From Oscillospiraceae bacterium (GTDB lineage: Bacteria > Bacillota > Clostridia > Oscillospirales > Oscillospiraceae): 47,929 nucleotides of DNA. The stretch covers positions 1-47,929 of the forward strand of contig JAFZQE010000075.1 of assembly GCA_017552325.1 (NCBI GenBank). Reading direction: 5' to 3'. The notes under the pieces are model-generated. The model saw only the letters and a program-made list of their open reading frames with translations. It searched no databases and was not told where the DNA came from. The stretch's first letter is position 1; every line of letters begins with the position of its first letter. Below, one piece after another: positions 29,846 to 37,394 of this stretch. The position numbers and the translations under genes are program-made.

Positions 29846-30319
29846 ATGCGAGCCGCCGTCTTTTCCGACACCCATCACAACACCGCCCCGATGCTCGACG
29901 CGATCCGCCGCTGCCGCCCCGACCTGATCATCCATCTGGGCGACCACGACCGGGACACCCTCTGCATCGAGGAGGAATTCCCGGATATCCCGCTCTTCCG
30001 GGTCTGCGGCAACTGCGACTTCATGCCGATCGCGCCGATCGCGGACATCGTGCCGCTCGGCCCGGTCAAGGCGCTGATCTGCCACGGACACAGCTACCAC
30101 GTCGACTGGGGCAGTGTGGACTCGCTGGTCTACGCCGCGCAGGAGCGCGGCTGCTCCCTCGCGCTCTTCGGCCACACCCATGTGCCGATGCAGCAGGACG
30201 TCGGCGGCGTGACGGTCGTCAACCCCGGCACGGCCGGGAAGGGCCGCCGCCTGACCTGGGCGCTGATCGAGGTGCTCCCCAACGGCGCCATCGCCGTCAG
30301 CATGAACGAGATGGACTGA
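29846..30319 (+). CDS. YfcE/MJ0936-type metallophosphoesterase
   Basis: A 157-residue calcineurin-like phosphoesterase of the small YfcE/MJ0936 branch (phosphodiesterase in vitro; physiological substrate unknown). The metal ligands are all present: FSDTHHN (DxH), HLGDHD (GD), VCGNCDF (GNxD, with Cys), CHGHSYHV (GH) and FGHTHVPM (GHTH). ATG 29846 follows ACAGGAGG at 7 nt. The GNAT gene follows after 34 nt on the same strand. Confidence 0.93.
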   Translation: MRAAVFSDTHHNTAPMLDAIRRCRPDLIIHLGDHDRDTLCIEEEFPDIPLFRVCGNCDFMPIAPIADIVPLGPVKALICHGHSYHVDWGSVDSLVYAAQERGCSLALFGHTHVPMQQDVGGVTVVNPGTAGKGRRLTWALIEVLPNGAIAVSMNEMD

Positions 30320-30353
30320 CGGACCGCTTTTTTCACCCTTGAGGAGGATACCT

Positions 30354-30866
30354 ATGGATTACAGAACGGATCGGCTGATCCTTCATTATGTCACGGAGGA
30401 CGATCTGGCCGAGGTCGCGCGGACCTGGCCGTCCGATCATCGCCCGGTCTCCGACGAGGAGGCGCGCGGCGCGATCGCCTATATGCGCGGCAATTACGCG
30501 AAAAACGCCGCCGGACGCCTCTGCCACCTCTGCCTCGCGGTCTGCCGCGCGGAGGAGCCGCGGACCATCATGGGCTGGTGCGGCCTGGACGGCAGCCGGA
30601 ACCCCGCGGAGCCGGAGATCTTCATCCTGCTGGACGAGGAATACCAAAACCAGGGCTACGGGACGGAGTGCGTGAGGGAGCTGCTGCGGATCGCGGCGGA
30701 GGACTATGCCCTGGCGAGCATCCACGGCGGCTGCGACAAGGACAACGTCGCCTCCCGCCGGGTCATGGAAAAGAGCGGGATGGCCCCGGCCGGCACGGAG
30801 GAAAACGGCGATCCGCTGTTCCGGTTTTATGCGAAGGAGGGAGACGAAGCGTGCAGAAAAAGCTGA
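30354..30866 (+). CDS. GNAT family N-acetyltransferase (RimJ/RimL-like)
   Basis: 170 residues. The start MDYRTDRLILHYVTEDDLAE and the acyl-CoA loop YQNQGYGTECVRELL place it in the RimJ/RimL-like GNAT branch that acetylates protein N-termini, amino groups of small molecules or antibiotics. C-terminal NVASRRVMEKSGM is typical of the fold. ATG 30354 follows GAGGAGG. The kinase-like gene begins inside its last codons (16-nt overlap), so the products may act together; the substrate is unknown. Confidence 0.88.
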   Translation: MDYRTDRLILHYVTEDDLAEVARTWPSDHRPVSDEEARGAIAYMRGNYAKNAAGRLCHLCLAVCRAEEPRTIMGWCGLDGSRNPAEPEIFILLDEEYQNQGYGTECVRELLRIAAEDYALASIHGGCDKDNVASRRVMEKSGMAPAGTEENGDPLFRFYAKEGDEACRKS

Positions 30867-31354
30867 TTCTCATCAGCGGCTCTCCCTGCGTCGGAAAGAC
30901 GGCCGTCGGAACCTGGCTCTTCGAGCGCTACGACAACAGCGCCTATCTGGACGGGGACTGGTGCTGGTGCGTGCACCCCTTTTCGACCGCGGACAGCCGG
31001 CTGCGCAACGGGGACAGGGGCATGTCCTTTCTGCTCTCCAATTACCTGGACTCGGACTTCGAATATGTGTTTTTCACCTCCGTCGTGCTGACGGACCCCG
31101 GGATCCGCGAAGGGATCCTGAACGGGATTACGGCCCGGGATTACACGACGATCGGCTTTACGCTGACCTGTTCGCCCGAGACCCTGAAAAAACGGCACGA
31201 CAGACGCGGCGACAGGGGCGAGACGAACCTATACTGGCTTTCCCTGCCGCCCTGCCCGGGAGATGTCGTCGTCGATACCGACGGCAAAAGCGTCCGGGAG
31301 ATCGTCAAGGAAATGAAGCGGACGATCGACGCCTTTCCGGCGCAGAACGGATGA
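30851..31354 (+). CDS. Small P-loop nucleotide/sugar kinase-like protein (AAA_33/AAA_18 type)
   Basis: 167 residues with Walker A SGSPCVGKTAVGTWLFERY, an acidic DGDWCWCVHPF where substrate often binds, a LID-like Arg-rich loop LKKRHDRRGDRGE, and DTDGKSVREIVKEM at the end. This fits the small kinase group that includes adenylylsulfate, gluconate, shikimate and chloramphenicol phosphotransferase-like proteins; no specific substrate can be assigned. GTG 30851 has AAGGAGG about 11 nt upstream and overlaps the GNAT gene, indicating coupling. Confidence 0.8.
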   Translation: MQKKLILISGSPCVGKTAVGTWLFERYDNSAYLDGDWCWCVHPFSTADSRLRNGDRGMSFLLSNYLDSDFEYVFFTSVVLTDPGIREGILNGITARDYTTIGFTLTCSPETLKKRHDRRGDRGETNLYWLSLPPCPGDVVVDTDGKSVREIVKEMKRTIDAFPAQNG

Positions 31355-31393
31355 AATCACCCGCATATAACTTCAAATCCAAACATGAAGAAA

Positions 31394-31432
31394 GACCCCG
31401 GACTGTCGTTTCCGACAGTTCGGGGTCCTTTT
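31394..31432. terminator. Bidirectional terminator between kinase-like gene and MFS gene
   Basis: Stem GACCCCGGACTGTCG against CGACAGTTCGGGGTC (one G-T pair), then CTTTTT on the plus strand and TTTCTTC on the minus strand. Confidence 0.85.
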
Positions 31433-31441
31433 TCAACTGTG

Positions 31442-32743
31442 TCAGATCTCCCGCGCCTCGCGGTTGAAGAGGAGGAACAGGGCCGCGGCGGCAAAGCCCG
31501 CCGTGCAGCCGATCAGCAGCGGCGTACTGCCGAGGAAGCGCAGCACCAGCCCGGCCAGCACGGAGGCGATGGGGATCAGGCCCTGCGAGATCATGCTGAT
31601 GAAGCTCGTGACCTTGCTCAGCTTGTCCCTGTCCACGGCGCGCATCAGCGCGGTGTTGACCGGGATGTTGATGAACACGATCGAAAAGCCGATCAGCAGG
31701 CAGCCCAGGCTGAAGAGCAGCAGGAAGGCGTTCAGGGACAGGCCGCGGTCGACCAGCAGCCAGTAGCCGAGCGTGAGGGCGACCATGACGACCGAGATCA
31801 CGCAGAGGCGGATCGCCGTGCTGCGGCCGCATTTCTCCTTCGGCTTCCGGGCGCTGAGGATCACCGAGCCGACCAGGGAGCTCAGGCCGATCAGCATGCT
31901 GAACACCGAGGACCAGAGCTCCGGCGTAAGCAGCTCGTCGAAGAGATAGCCCGGCGCGAGCGCGACGTCCGTCTTGATGAAGAAGGGGATGAAGTTCCCG
32001 CCGATCGGCGAAAAGAAGAAGTTGATGAACAAAATCGCGGTCATCAGCGCCATGATCGCCTTCTGCGTCCGGAGATAGCCCAGGCCCTCCCGCATGTCCG
32101 ACAGCACGAGCCGGACGCTCATCCTCTCCGCGGAGGGGCGGTGCTCGTAGCGGATGAACATCTCCGACACGCCGGAGAGCACGTAGCAGACGCCGACGAT
32201 GAGGAAAAGCCGCGTGATCGGCAGCGCCGCGTAGAGGACGCCGGCCAGCACGACGCCGAAGATGCTCTGCAGCGAGCTCTTGACGGAATACCAGGCGTTG
32301 GCCTGCTGGAGCTTCTCATCCTCCACGATGTGGGGCATCAGCGAGCCCGCGGCCGGGGAAAAGATCCCGCTCACCGCGCTGCCCAGGACGCCGACCGCAA
32401 AGAGGACGGCGATGTGCGCGCGGGGCTGTCGGAACAGGAGCATCAGCAGCGTCGCCAGCAGGATCAGCCCGCCCTTGGCGTAATCGCAGGCAACCATGAT
32501 CTTCACCTTGTTCCAGCGGTCGCCCAGCACGCCGCCGAGCGGCGTCATCAGCAGCAGCACCGCGCCGCAGAGGGCCAGGTACAGGCCCTGCAGGAAGGCG
32601 TCGTTGCCGCTGATCTCCAGAATGTAAAAGCTGACGGCGAAGCTGTAGAGCACCGCGCCGAGCTCCGAGACCAGCGCGCCGAAGAAGCCGAGCCGGAAGT
32701 TTTGGTTCCGGAAGACACTGCCGCCCGTCTGTTCTTTATTCAT
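31442..32743 (-). CDS. MFS transporter, macrolide-efflux (MefA-like) type
   Basis: A 433-residue transporter with twelve helices. Family features: FRLGFFGALVSELGAVLYSF, the loop 2-3 motif LGGVLGDRWNKVKIMV, and SGIFSPAAGSLMPHIVEDEK with LQQANAWYSVKSSLQSI, which is characteristic of the MFS_3/MefA-like branch that exports drugs or metabolites by proton antiport. Its start overlaps the end of the XRE regulator gene by 8 nt, so it is co-transcribed and probably controlled by that regulator. The substrate is unknown; a resistance claim would be unsupported. Confidence 0.9.
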   Translation of the reverse strand: MNKEQTGGSVFRNQNFRLGFFGALVSELGAVLYSFAVSFYILEISGNDAFLQGLYLALCGAVLLLMTPLGGVLGDRWNKVKIMVACDYAKGGLILLATLLMLLFRQPRAHIAVLFAVGVLGSAVSGIFSPAAGSLMPHIVEDEKLQQANAWYSVKSSLQSIFGVVLAGVLYAALPITRLFLIVGVCYVLSGVSEMFIRYEHRPSAERMSVRLVLSDMREGLGYLRTQKAIMALMTAILFINFFFSPIGGNFIPFFIKTDVALAPGYLFDELLTPELWSSVFSMLIGLSSLVGSVILSARKPKEKCGRSTAIRLCVISVVMVALTLGYWLLVDRGLSLNAFLLLFSLGCLLIGFSIVFINIPVNTALMRAVDRDKLSKVTSFISMISQGLIPIASVLAGLVLRFLGSTPLLIGCTAGFAAAALFLLFNREAREI

Positions 32744-33809
32744 GTCCGTATGCCTCCTCCCACAGCCGGTCGACCGCCGGGTCTCCGACGTCGCGCAGCA
32801 GCCGTTCCACGCTCTCCTTCGCCGTGATGCCGAGATAATCGTGGAAGCTCACGTCCTCCGGGACCGCGGCGAAGCGGAAGGTGCCCATCCCGAAATCGGG
32901 CGCGGCGTCGAAGCGCCGGGCGGTCGCCGCCGCCTGCGCCATCGAGGCGCGGGCCTCCCCTTCCGCGCCGGTCCGGCTCTGCGCCGCGGCGAGCACGGCC
33001 AGAAGCTCCGCGCGGATCTTGTCCATATAGTCCGGCGCGCCCTCTTTTTTGACGCCCTCGAGCAGGCCGCGGCCCCATTCGAGGATCTGCCGCTCCGAGG
33101 CGTGATCCCCGCGGCCCCGATACAGGTAGGCGTAGCCGACCACCGCATCCAGCAGCGTGGCCATGCTCTGCAGCAGCGCCGCGAACAGATAGGGCTCCGC
33201 CTCCTCCGGGCGACGCAGAAAGATGGCCAGTCCCGACCCGATGCTGTCGTTGAAGAGCCCGCCGGCATTGTGCTTTTTCATCAGCTCGATGCCCTTCTGC
33301 CCCTCGCCCAGCAGCATCCAGACTCCGGCGATCTCGCCGCAGACCGTCTGCTCGCTGATCTCCGGGTCTTCGTTCTGCCCGATCAGCAGGCGCGCCTGCT
33401 CCAGCAGCTCCAGCGCGCGGCGCAGCTCCTTTTCGCTGCGATCGGCCGCCCCGAAGACCACATAGATCCCGGCGCAGCGATGCACGACCTCGAAGGAGTT
33501 CGGGTAGCGTTTCAGCAGCTTCTCCGCCTCGCTCAGCGCCTCCCGGTTCATGTTCCGGCAGTACTCGCAGATCCGTCGGATCGCCTCCTCGCGGCGGTTG
33601 TCCCGGTTCCGGTAGCCCAGCAGGGCGTCCACGGAGACCTCAAAAAAGTCCGCGATCTCCACCAGCATCGTCAGCTCAGGCACGGACAGGCCGGACTCCC
33701 ACTTGTACACTGCCCCCGTCGTGACGCCCAGCAGCTCGGCCAGCTGCTCCTGCGTCAGTTTCCGTTCTTTCCGGAGGCTGCGGATGTTTTCCGCCAGCGT
33801 CAGTTTCAC
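32736..33809 (-). CDS. XRE-family transcriptional regulator with TPR-like C-terminal domain
   Basis: 357 residues. The N-terminal Cro/C1 HTH occupies about residues 4-60 (LTLAENIRSLRKERKLTQEQ, LAELLGVTTGAVYKWESGLS, VPELTMLVEIADFFEVSVDA). The remaining 290 residues are alpha-helical repeats (EALSEAEKLLKRYPNSFEVV, ELRRALELLEQARLLIGQNE) resembling tetratricopeptide regulators that bind peptides or respond to stress. GTG 33809 is supported by AAGGGGAG at 7 nt and by family alignment of the HTH start. It heads a two-gene unit with the MFS exporter, and a perfect 18-bp palindrome lies 80 nt upstream. Confidence 0.88.
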   Translation of the reverse strand: MKLTLAENIRSLRKERKLTQEQLAELLGVTTGAVYKWESGLSVPELTMLVEIADFFEVSVDALLGYRNRDNRREEAIRRICEYCRNMNREALSEAEKLLKRYPNSFEVVHRCAGIYVVFGAADRSEKELRRALELLEQARLLIGQNEDPEISEQTVCGEIAGVWMLLGEGQKGIELMKKHNAGGLFNDSIGSGLAIFLRRPEEAEPYLFAALLQSMATLLDAVVGYAYLYRGRGDHASERQILEWGRGLLEGVKKEGAPDYMDKIRAELLAVLAAAQSRTGAEGEARASMAQAAATARRFDAAPDFGMGTFRFAAVPEDVSFHDYLGITAKESVERLLRDVGDPAVDRLWEEAYGHE

Positions 33810-33840
33810 GTCGATCTCCCCTTTTTTGTTTTCTGGCCGT

Positions 33841-33846
33841 ATTATA
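33841..33846 (-). promoter_or_regulatory. Probable -10 box of the XRE-MFS unit
   Basis: A perfect TATAAT on the minus strand, about 32 nt before the GTG start. No acceptable -35 lies 16-18 nt upstream, so the promoter may need an activator. Confidence 0.45.
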
Positions 33847-33888
33847 CCGGACGGAAAACGAAAAGGGAAGACACTGTTCATACTATTC

Positions 33889-33906
33889 GTATAAAAATTT
33901 TTATAC
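33889..33906. promoter_or_regulatory. Perfect 18-bp palindrome, candidate operator of the XRE regulator
   Basis: GTATAAAAATTTTTATAC. Outer arms TACT (33880-33883) and AGTA (33912-33915) extend the symmetry to 14 of 18 positions per arm. It lies about 43 nt upstream of the -10 box. Confidence 0.5.
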
Positions 33907-33933
33907 CGTCAGTATTGTTTTTCTCCGAAAGGC

Positions 33934-33966
33934 AAAAACCGGGGCCTCCCTTGCGGGAGGCCCCGG
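33934..33966 (-). terminator. Intrinsic terminator of the BI-1 gene
   Basis: A 12-bp perfect stem CCGGGGCCTCCC, 4-nt loop, GGGAGGCCCCGG; on the minus strand it is followed by TTTTT. Confidence 0.85.
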
Positions 33967-33989
33967 TGCAAATCTGTTGTCCGACGCGC

Positions 33990-34796
33990 TCAGTCGCGCC
34001 GCCTGGCGAGCAGACGCAGCAGGCGCAGGAAGAGGTTGGCGATGTCGAGATAGATGTCGAGCGCGCAGTCGACGGCGTTGTCCACCGTCTTGGCGAACTG
34101 CTGCGAACGGTAGACGTCGTAGCCGATGTAGAGGCTGAAAAGGCCGGCGGCGATCCAGTCCGTCACATTCTGGTCCACGCGGAAGATCAGCAGCAGGATC
34201 TCGCAGATCAGCAGGCCGCCCAGCGTGCCCAGCAGCGCGCCGCCGAGCTTTGCAAACAGATTCGGGAAGGCCAGCGCCGCGCCGGTCATGCCGACGGTGA
34301 TGAAGACCGTATAGAGGAAGGCGTCGGTCACGAGCCGGGAATCGGCCCCGCCGTAGCCCGCGACGATCGCCGACAGCACCAGCCCGAAGGGGATGACGAC
34401 CATGTTGTATCCGAGGAAGCTGATCAGCGGCTTTCTGGACTTGCCGGCGATCAGGGTGCCGGCGAAGGCGCAGATGAAATACAGAATGATCAGGACGGTC
34501 GGATTGATGTACAGCATCCGGTCGCCCAGGAAGGTGCAGAGCAGGACGTTGATCAGCAGGCCCCAGAGCAGCACGCCCAGCAGGATACCGTTATAGACCC
34601 GGTCGGGGACGATCTCGTCCTCGGAATAGACCGCCTCGAGCCGCGCCCTGCGGGCGGCCTGCCCGAGCAGGATGCCGGCGTCGCTGACGAGCGCGGCCTG
34701 CTGCGCCGCCTGCTGCTGCGCAAGCGGGCTGCCGCATTCGGTGCAGAATTTGACGCCGTCTTCGATCTCGGCGCCGCAGTACGGACAGATCTTCAT
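33990..34796 (-). CDS. Zinc-ribbon / Bax inhibitor-1 (BI-1, YccA-like) membrane protein
   Basis: 268 residues. The N-terminal zinc ribbon CPYCGAEIEDGVKFCTECG is followed by a Gln/Ala-rich linker and seven membrane helices. The C-terminal helix pair GLFSLYIGYDVYRSQQF and ALDIYLDIANLFLRLLRLLA matches the Bax-inhibitor-1/UPF0005 family, pH-sensitive Ca2+ leak proteins in characterised members. Bacterial BI-1 proteins usually lack a ribbon, so the domain combination is of note. ATG 34796 has GAGGG at 7 nt; a TTG at 34799 is also in frame. A consensus-like promoter and a strong terminator make it a single-gene unit. Confidence 0.85.
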   Translation of the reverse strand: MKICPYCGAEIEDGVKFCTECGSPLAQQQAAQQAALVSDAGILLGQAARRARLEAVYSEDEIVPDRVYNGILLGVLLWGLLINVLLCTFLGDRMLYINPTVLIILYFICAFAGTLIAGKSRKPLISFLGYNMVVIPFGLVLSAIVAGYGGADSRLVTDAFLYTVFITVGMTGAALAFPNLFAKLGGALLGTLGGLLICEILLLIFRVDQNVTDWIAAGLFSLYIGYDVYRSQQFAKTVDNAVDCALDIYLDIANLFLRLLRLLARRRD

Positions 34797-34828
34797 CAAG
34801 AAGCCCTCTTTCCTTTGAACTTGCCCTT

Positions 34829-34857
34829 ATCATATCACGCACGCGCGGCGGATTCAA
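34829..34857 (-). promoter_or_regulatory. Promoter of the BI-1 gene
   Basis: On the minus strand, TTGAAT (34857-34852), 17-nt spacer, TATGAT (34834-34829). Confidence 0.65.
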
Positions 34858-34922
34858 GTCATAGCTCGCCCGGGCGCCCGCGGTCTTTCCCTTCCCGGGC
34901 GGCAAACGGAGCGGACAAAGCA

Positions 34923-34952
34923 AAAGAGCTGCGGCAGACGCCGCAGCTCTTT
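34923..34952 (-). terminator. Intrinsic terminator of the starch/maltodextrin operon
   Basis: A 12-bp perfect stem AAAGAGCTGCGG, 6-nt loop, CCGCAGCTCTTT, 17 nt after the last permease gene; on the minus strand TTTTGCTTTG follows. Confidence 0.85.
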
Positions 34953-34969
34953 GCTTGAAAACAGGGGGA

Positions 34970-35899
34970 TCAGCCCTTGACCGCGCCCGCGGTAACGCCC
35001 TCCACGTAGTAGCGCTGCAGCCACATGAACAGCGATACGATCGGGATGGCCACGATCACGCAGCCTGCCGCGAATTGCGTGAACAGGTTGGTGTCGGGGT
35101 GCGTGCCGAACAGGAGCGAATACAGGCCGACGGAGACCGTCCAGTACTGGGAGTTCTCCGCGCCGATGATGACCTTCGCGAAGATGAAGTCCATCCAGGG
35201 GCCGGTGAAGCTCATCAGCGCCTGATAGATGATGATGGGCTTGGCCAGCGGAAGGATGATCTGCTGGAAGATCTTGAAGTTGGTACAGCCGTCCAGCTTG
35301 GCCGATTCGACCAGCGCGTTCGGGATAACGTCGAAGAAGCCCTTGGCGATCTGGAAGCCGAGGCCCGCGCCAGCGCTGTAAGCCAGGATCAGACCGATCA
35401 TCGAGTAGCCCGGATGATTGGGGTTGCCGGTCAGGCCGATCGACTTCAGCAGGAAGTAGATCGCGATCATGCTCATGAAGCCCGGGAACAGGCCGATGAT
35501 CATCGAAATGTTCATGAAGGGCTTGCGGAGCTTGAACTTCAGCTTGGACATGCAGTAGGCCACCGACAGCACCAGGAAGGTCGAGATCAGGCAGTCGACC
35601 ACGGCGACGATCAGCGTATTCAGGAGCCAGCGCGGGAACGCGTTGGACACGCCGTAATATGTGGCCGTGAACAGATCCTTGAAGTTCTTGAGACCGTAGG
35701 CCTTCGGGAAGAAGTTGCTGGTGACCGTGCCGATGAAGGTGTCGCCGTTGTATTCGCAGCGGAACGCGGATAAAACAATCCATGCCAGCGGGATCAGCCA
35801 GATGATGCCCAGGATGATCAGGATGGTGTAGGTAACGCCAAGACTGACCCTCCGGTTGCGGGACTGGCTGCTGACTCTTTTTTTCGTCGTAGCATTCAT
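34970..35899 (-). CDS. Maltodextrin-type ABC transporter permease (MalG-like)
   Basis: A 309-residue inner permease with six helices. The conserved EAA loop reads LVESAKLDGCTNFKIFQQIILPLAKP and docks the MalK-type ATPase; the C-terminus ends with the typical LFMWLQRYYVEGVTAGAVKG, almost identical in pattern to MalG. With the upstream permease it forms the channel for alpha-glucan oligosaccharides. Its ATG overlaps the malF-like stop by 4 nt. Last gene of the operon, followed by a terminator. Confidence 0.95.
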   Translation of the reverse strand: MNATTKKRVSSQSRNRRVSLGVTYTILIILGIIWLIPLAWIVLSAFRCEYNGDTFIGTVTSNFFPKAYGLKNFKDLFTATYYGVSNAFPRWLLNTLIVAVVDCLISTFLVLSVAYCMSKLKFKLRKPFMNISMIIGLFPGFMSMIAIYFLLKSIGLTGNPNHPGYSMIGLILAYSAGAGLGFQIAKGFFDVIPNALVESAKLDGCTNFKIFQQIILPLAKPIIIYQALMSFTGPWMDFIFAKVIIGAENSQYWTVSVGLYSLLFGTHPDTNLFTQFAAGCVIVAIPIVSLFMWLQRYYVEGVTAGAVKG

Positions 35900-37350
35900 T
35901 GGAACGTATCCTCCTCGTTATAGGCCTTGCTGCGGCGATAGGTAACGAGCGTGATGGTCGCGGTGATCAGGAAGGTGAAGATGCCGATCACGGCGCCGGT
36001 GTTGTAGGAGCCCTGATCGATCGTTACCTTGTACAGCCATGTGACCAGCAGATCCGTGCCGCCCGCCTGATAGCCCACGTAGGTCGGGCCGCCTCCCGTC
36101 AGCAGGAAGATCGTGTTGAAGGCGCTGATGTTTCCGACAAAGCTGGAGATCAGATACGGCGTCGTTACGAACACGACGTAGGGCATCGTGATCTTGCGGA
36201 ACATTTTGAGCGTCGATGCGCCGTCCACGCGGCCGGCCTCGTAGAGGTCCGCGGGGATGTTCATCAGGATGCCGGAGGTCATCAGCATCGTGTAGGGCAC
36301 GCCGACCCACATGTTGATCAGGATGACCATGAATTTGGCCAGCCGTTCGCTGTCGCCCGTATTCAGACCCAGGAAGCCGATGGGCTGGCTGGTCCAGCCG
36401 AGGTTCATCAGCATCGCGTTGAAGGGGCCGTACTCGCCCAGCAGATTTCTGACCGCCAGCAGGGAGATGAACTGCGGCACGGCGATCGTGATGATGAAGA
36501 CCGTGCGGAACAGCTTCTTGCCCTTCAGGCCCTTCTTGTTGATCAGCAGCGCCAGGACGATGCCGCCGAGATAGCAGGTGAGCGTCGCGAAGATCGCCCA
36601 GATGAAGGTCCAGCCCAGAACCGGCAGGAAGCGGTTCTTGATCTCAACGCCCAGCGAGCCCTCGCCGGTAAACACGGCAATGAAGTTCTGGATGCCGTTC
36701 CAGTGGAACAGCTTCGTGCCCAGGTCGTTCATGTCCTGCGTGTTGTAGGTGGTGAAGGCCAGCGCGATCATGAAGATCGTCGGCAGGATCGTAAAGACCG
36801 TCGCGGCAATGCAGGTCGGCGTCAGCATCAGGACGTGGAACTTGCCGTCGAGCAACTCGCGGAGGTCCTCCCGGAAGCTCGTGGGCTTCTTGCCGATCTT
36901 CAGATCCATGTCCGCCTTGCGGGACGACTCGATGTTCAGATTCCACACGAGGAAGTAAATGAAGATCATCGCGATCGTCACGAAGCCGAACAGGACCATC
37001 AGCTTACAGTCGGAAGGACTGACCATGACCTTGCCGGTGAAGGGATCCATTTTGCCTTCTGTCACGTTTTTCAGGGACAGATTGGCCAGCGACTTCCAGC
37101 CGTAGGGCGTGTCGTTGACCGAGGGGCAGAAGATCATCAGCGCGAGGATGCCCAGCTGGATCAGCAGAAAGAGCAGGCCCTTGATATATTGTCCGTGGTA
37201 AAAGTTACCCGCTCCGAAAATGAAATGTGAAAGCTTGGTTCCCGGGGAGCCGTCCGCAAAGCGTTTTCCCATATCGGAAAACTTCTTGCGCAGGCGTTCC
37301 AGCAAGCTCACCCGATGACTTTTCGGAGCCGTTTTTGATCTGGAACCCAT
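35896..37350 (-). CDS. Maltodextrin-type ABC transporter permease (MalF-like)
   Basis: 484 residues. A basic N-terminal tail (MGSRSKTAPKSHRVSLLERL), an extra pair of N-terminal helices, then the core with NTIFLLTGGGPTYVGYQAGG and the EAA loop LYEAGRVDGASTLKMFRKIT. The NTIFLLTGGGP and GTDLLVTWLYK segments are hallmarks of MalF. The substrate is inferred as malto-oligosaccharides from the amylase and pullulanase upstream. It starts 44 nt after the binding-protein gene, with GGAGGGTAATT as ribosome site, and overlaps the malG-like gene. Confidence 0.95.
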   Translation of the reverse strand: MGSRSKTAPKSHRVSLLERLRKKFSDMGKRFADGSPGTKLSHFIFGAGNFYHGQYIKGLLFLLIQLGILALMIFCPSVNDTPYGWKSLANLSLKNVTEGKMDPFTGKVMVSPSDCKLMVLFGFVTIAMIFIYFLVWNLNIESSRKADMDLKIGKKPTSFREDLRELLDGKFHVLMLTPTCIAATVFTILPTIFMIALAFTTYNTQDMNDLGTKLFHWNGIQNFIAVFTGEGSLGVEIKNRFLPVLGWTFIWAIFATLTCYLGGIVLALLINKKGLKGKKLFRTVFIITIAVPQFISLLAVRNLLGEYGPFNAMLMNLGWTSQPIGFLGLNTGDSERLAKFMVILINMWVGVPYTMLMTSGILMNIPADLYEAGRVDGASTLKMFRKITMPYVVFVTTPYLISSFVGNISAFNTIFLLTGGGPTYVGYQAGGTDLLVTWLYKVTIDQGSYNTGAVIGIFTFLITATITLVTYRRSKAYNEEDTFQ

Positions 37351-37394
37351 AATTACCCTCCAAATTACAATCAGGAATCAAATAGCCCGTGTCT

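Noticed and set aside
31385-32827. Plus-strand open frame of 480 codons opposite the MFS exporter
   Set aside because: Gln/Glu/His-rich shadow translation; begins inside a terminator stem.
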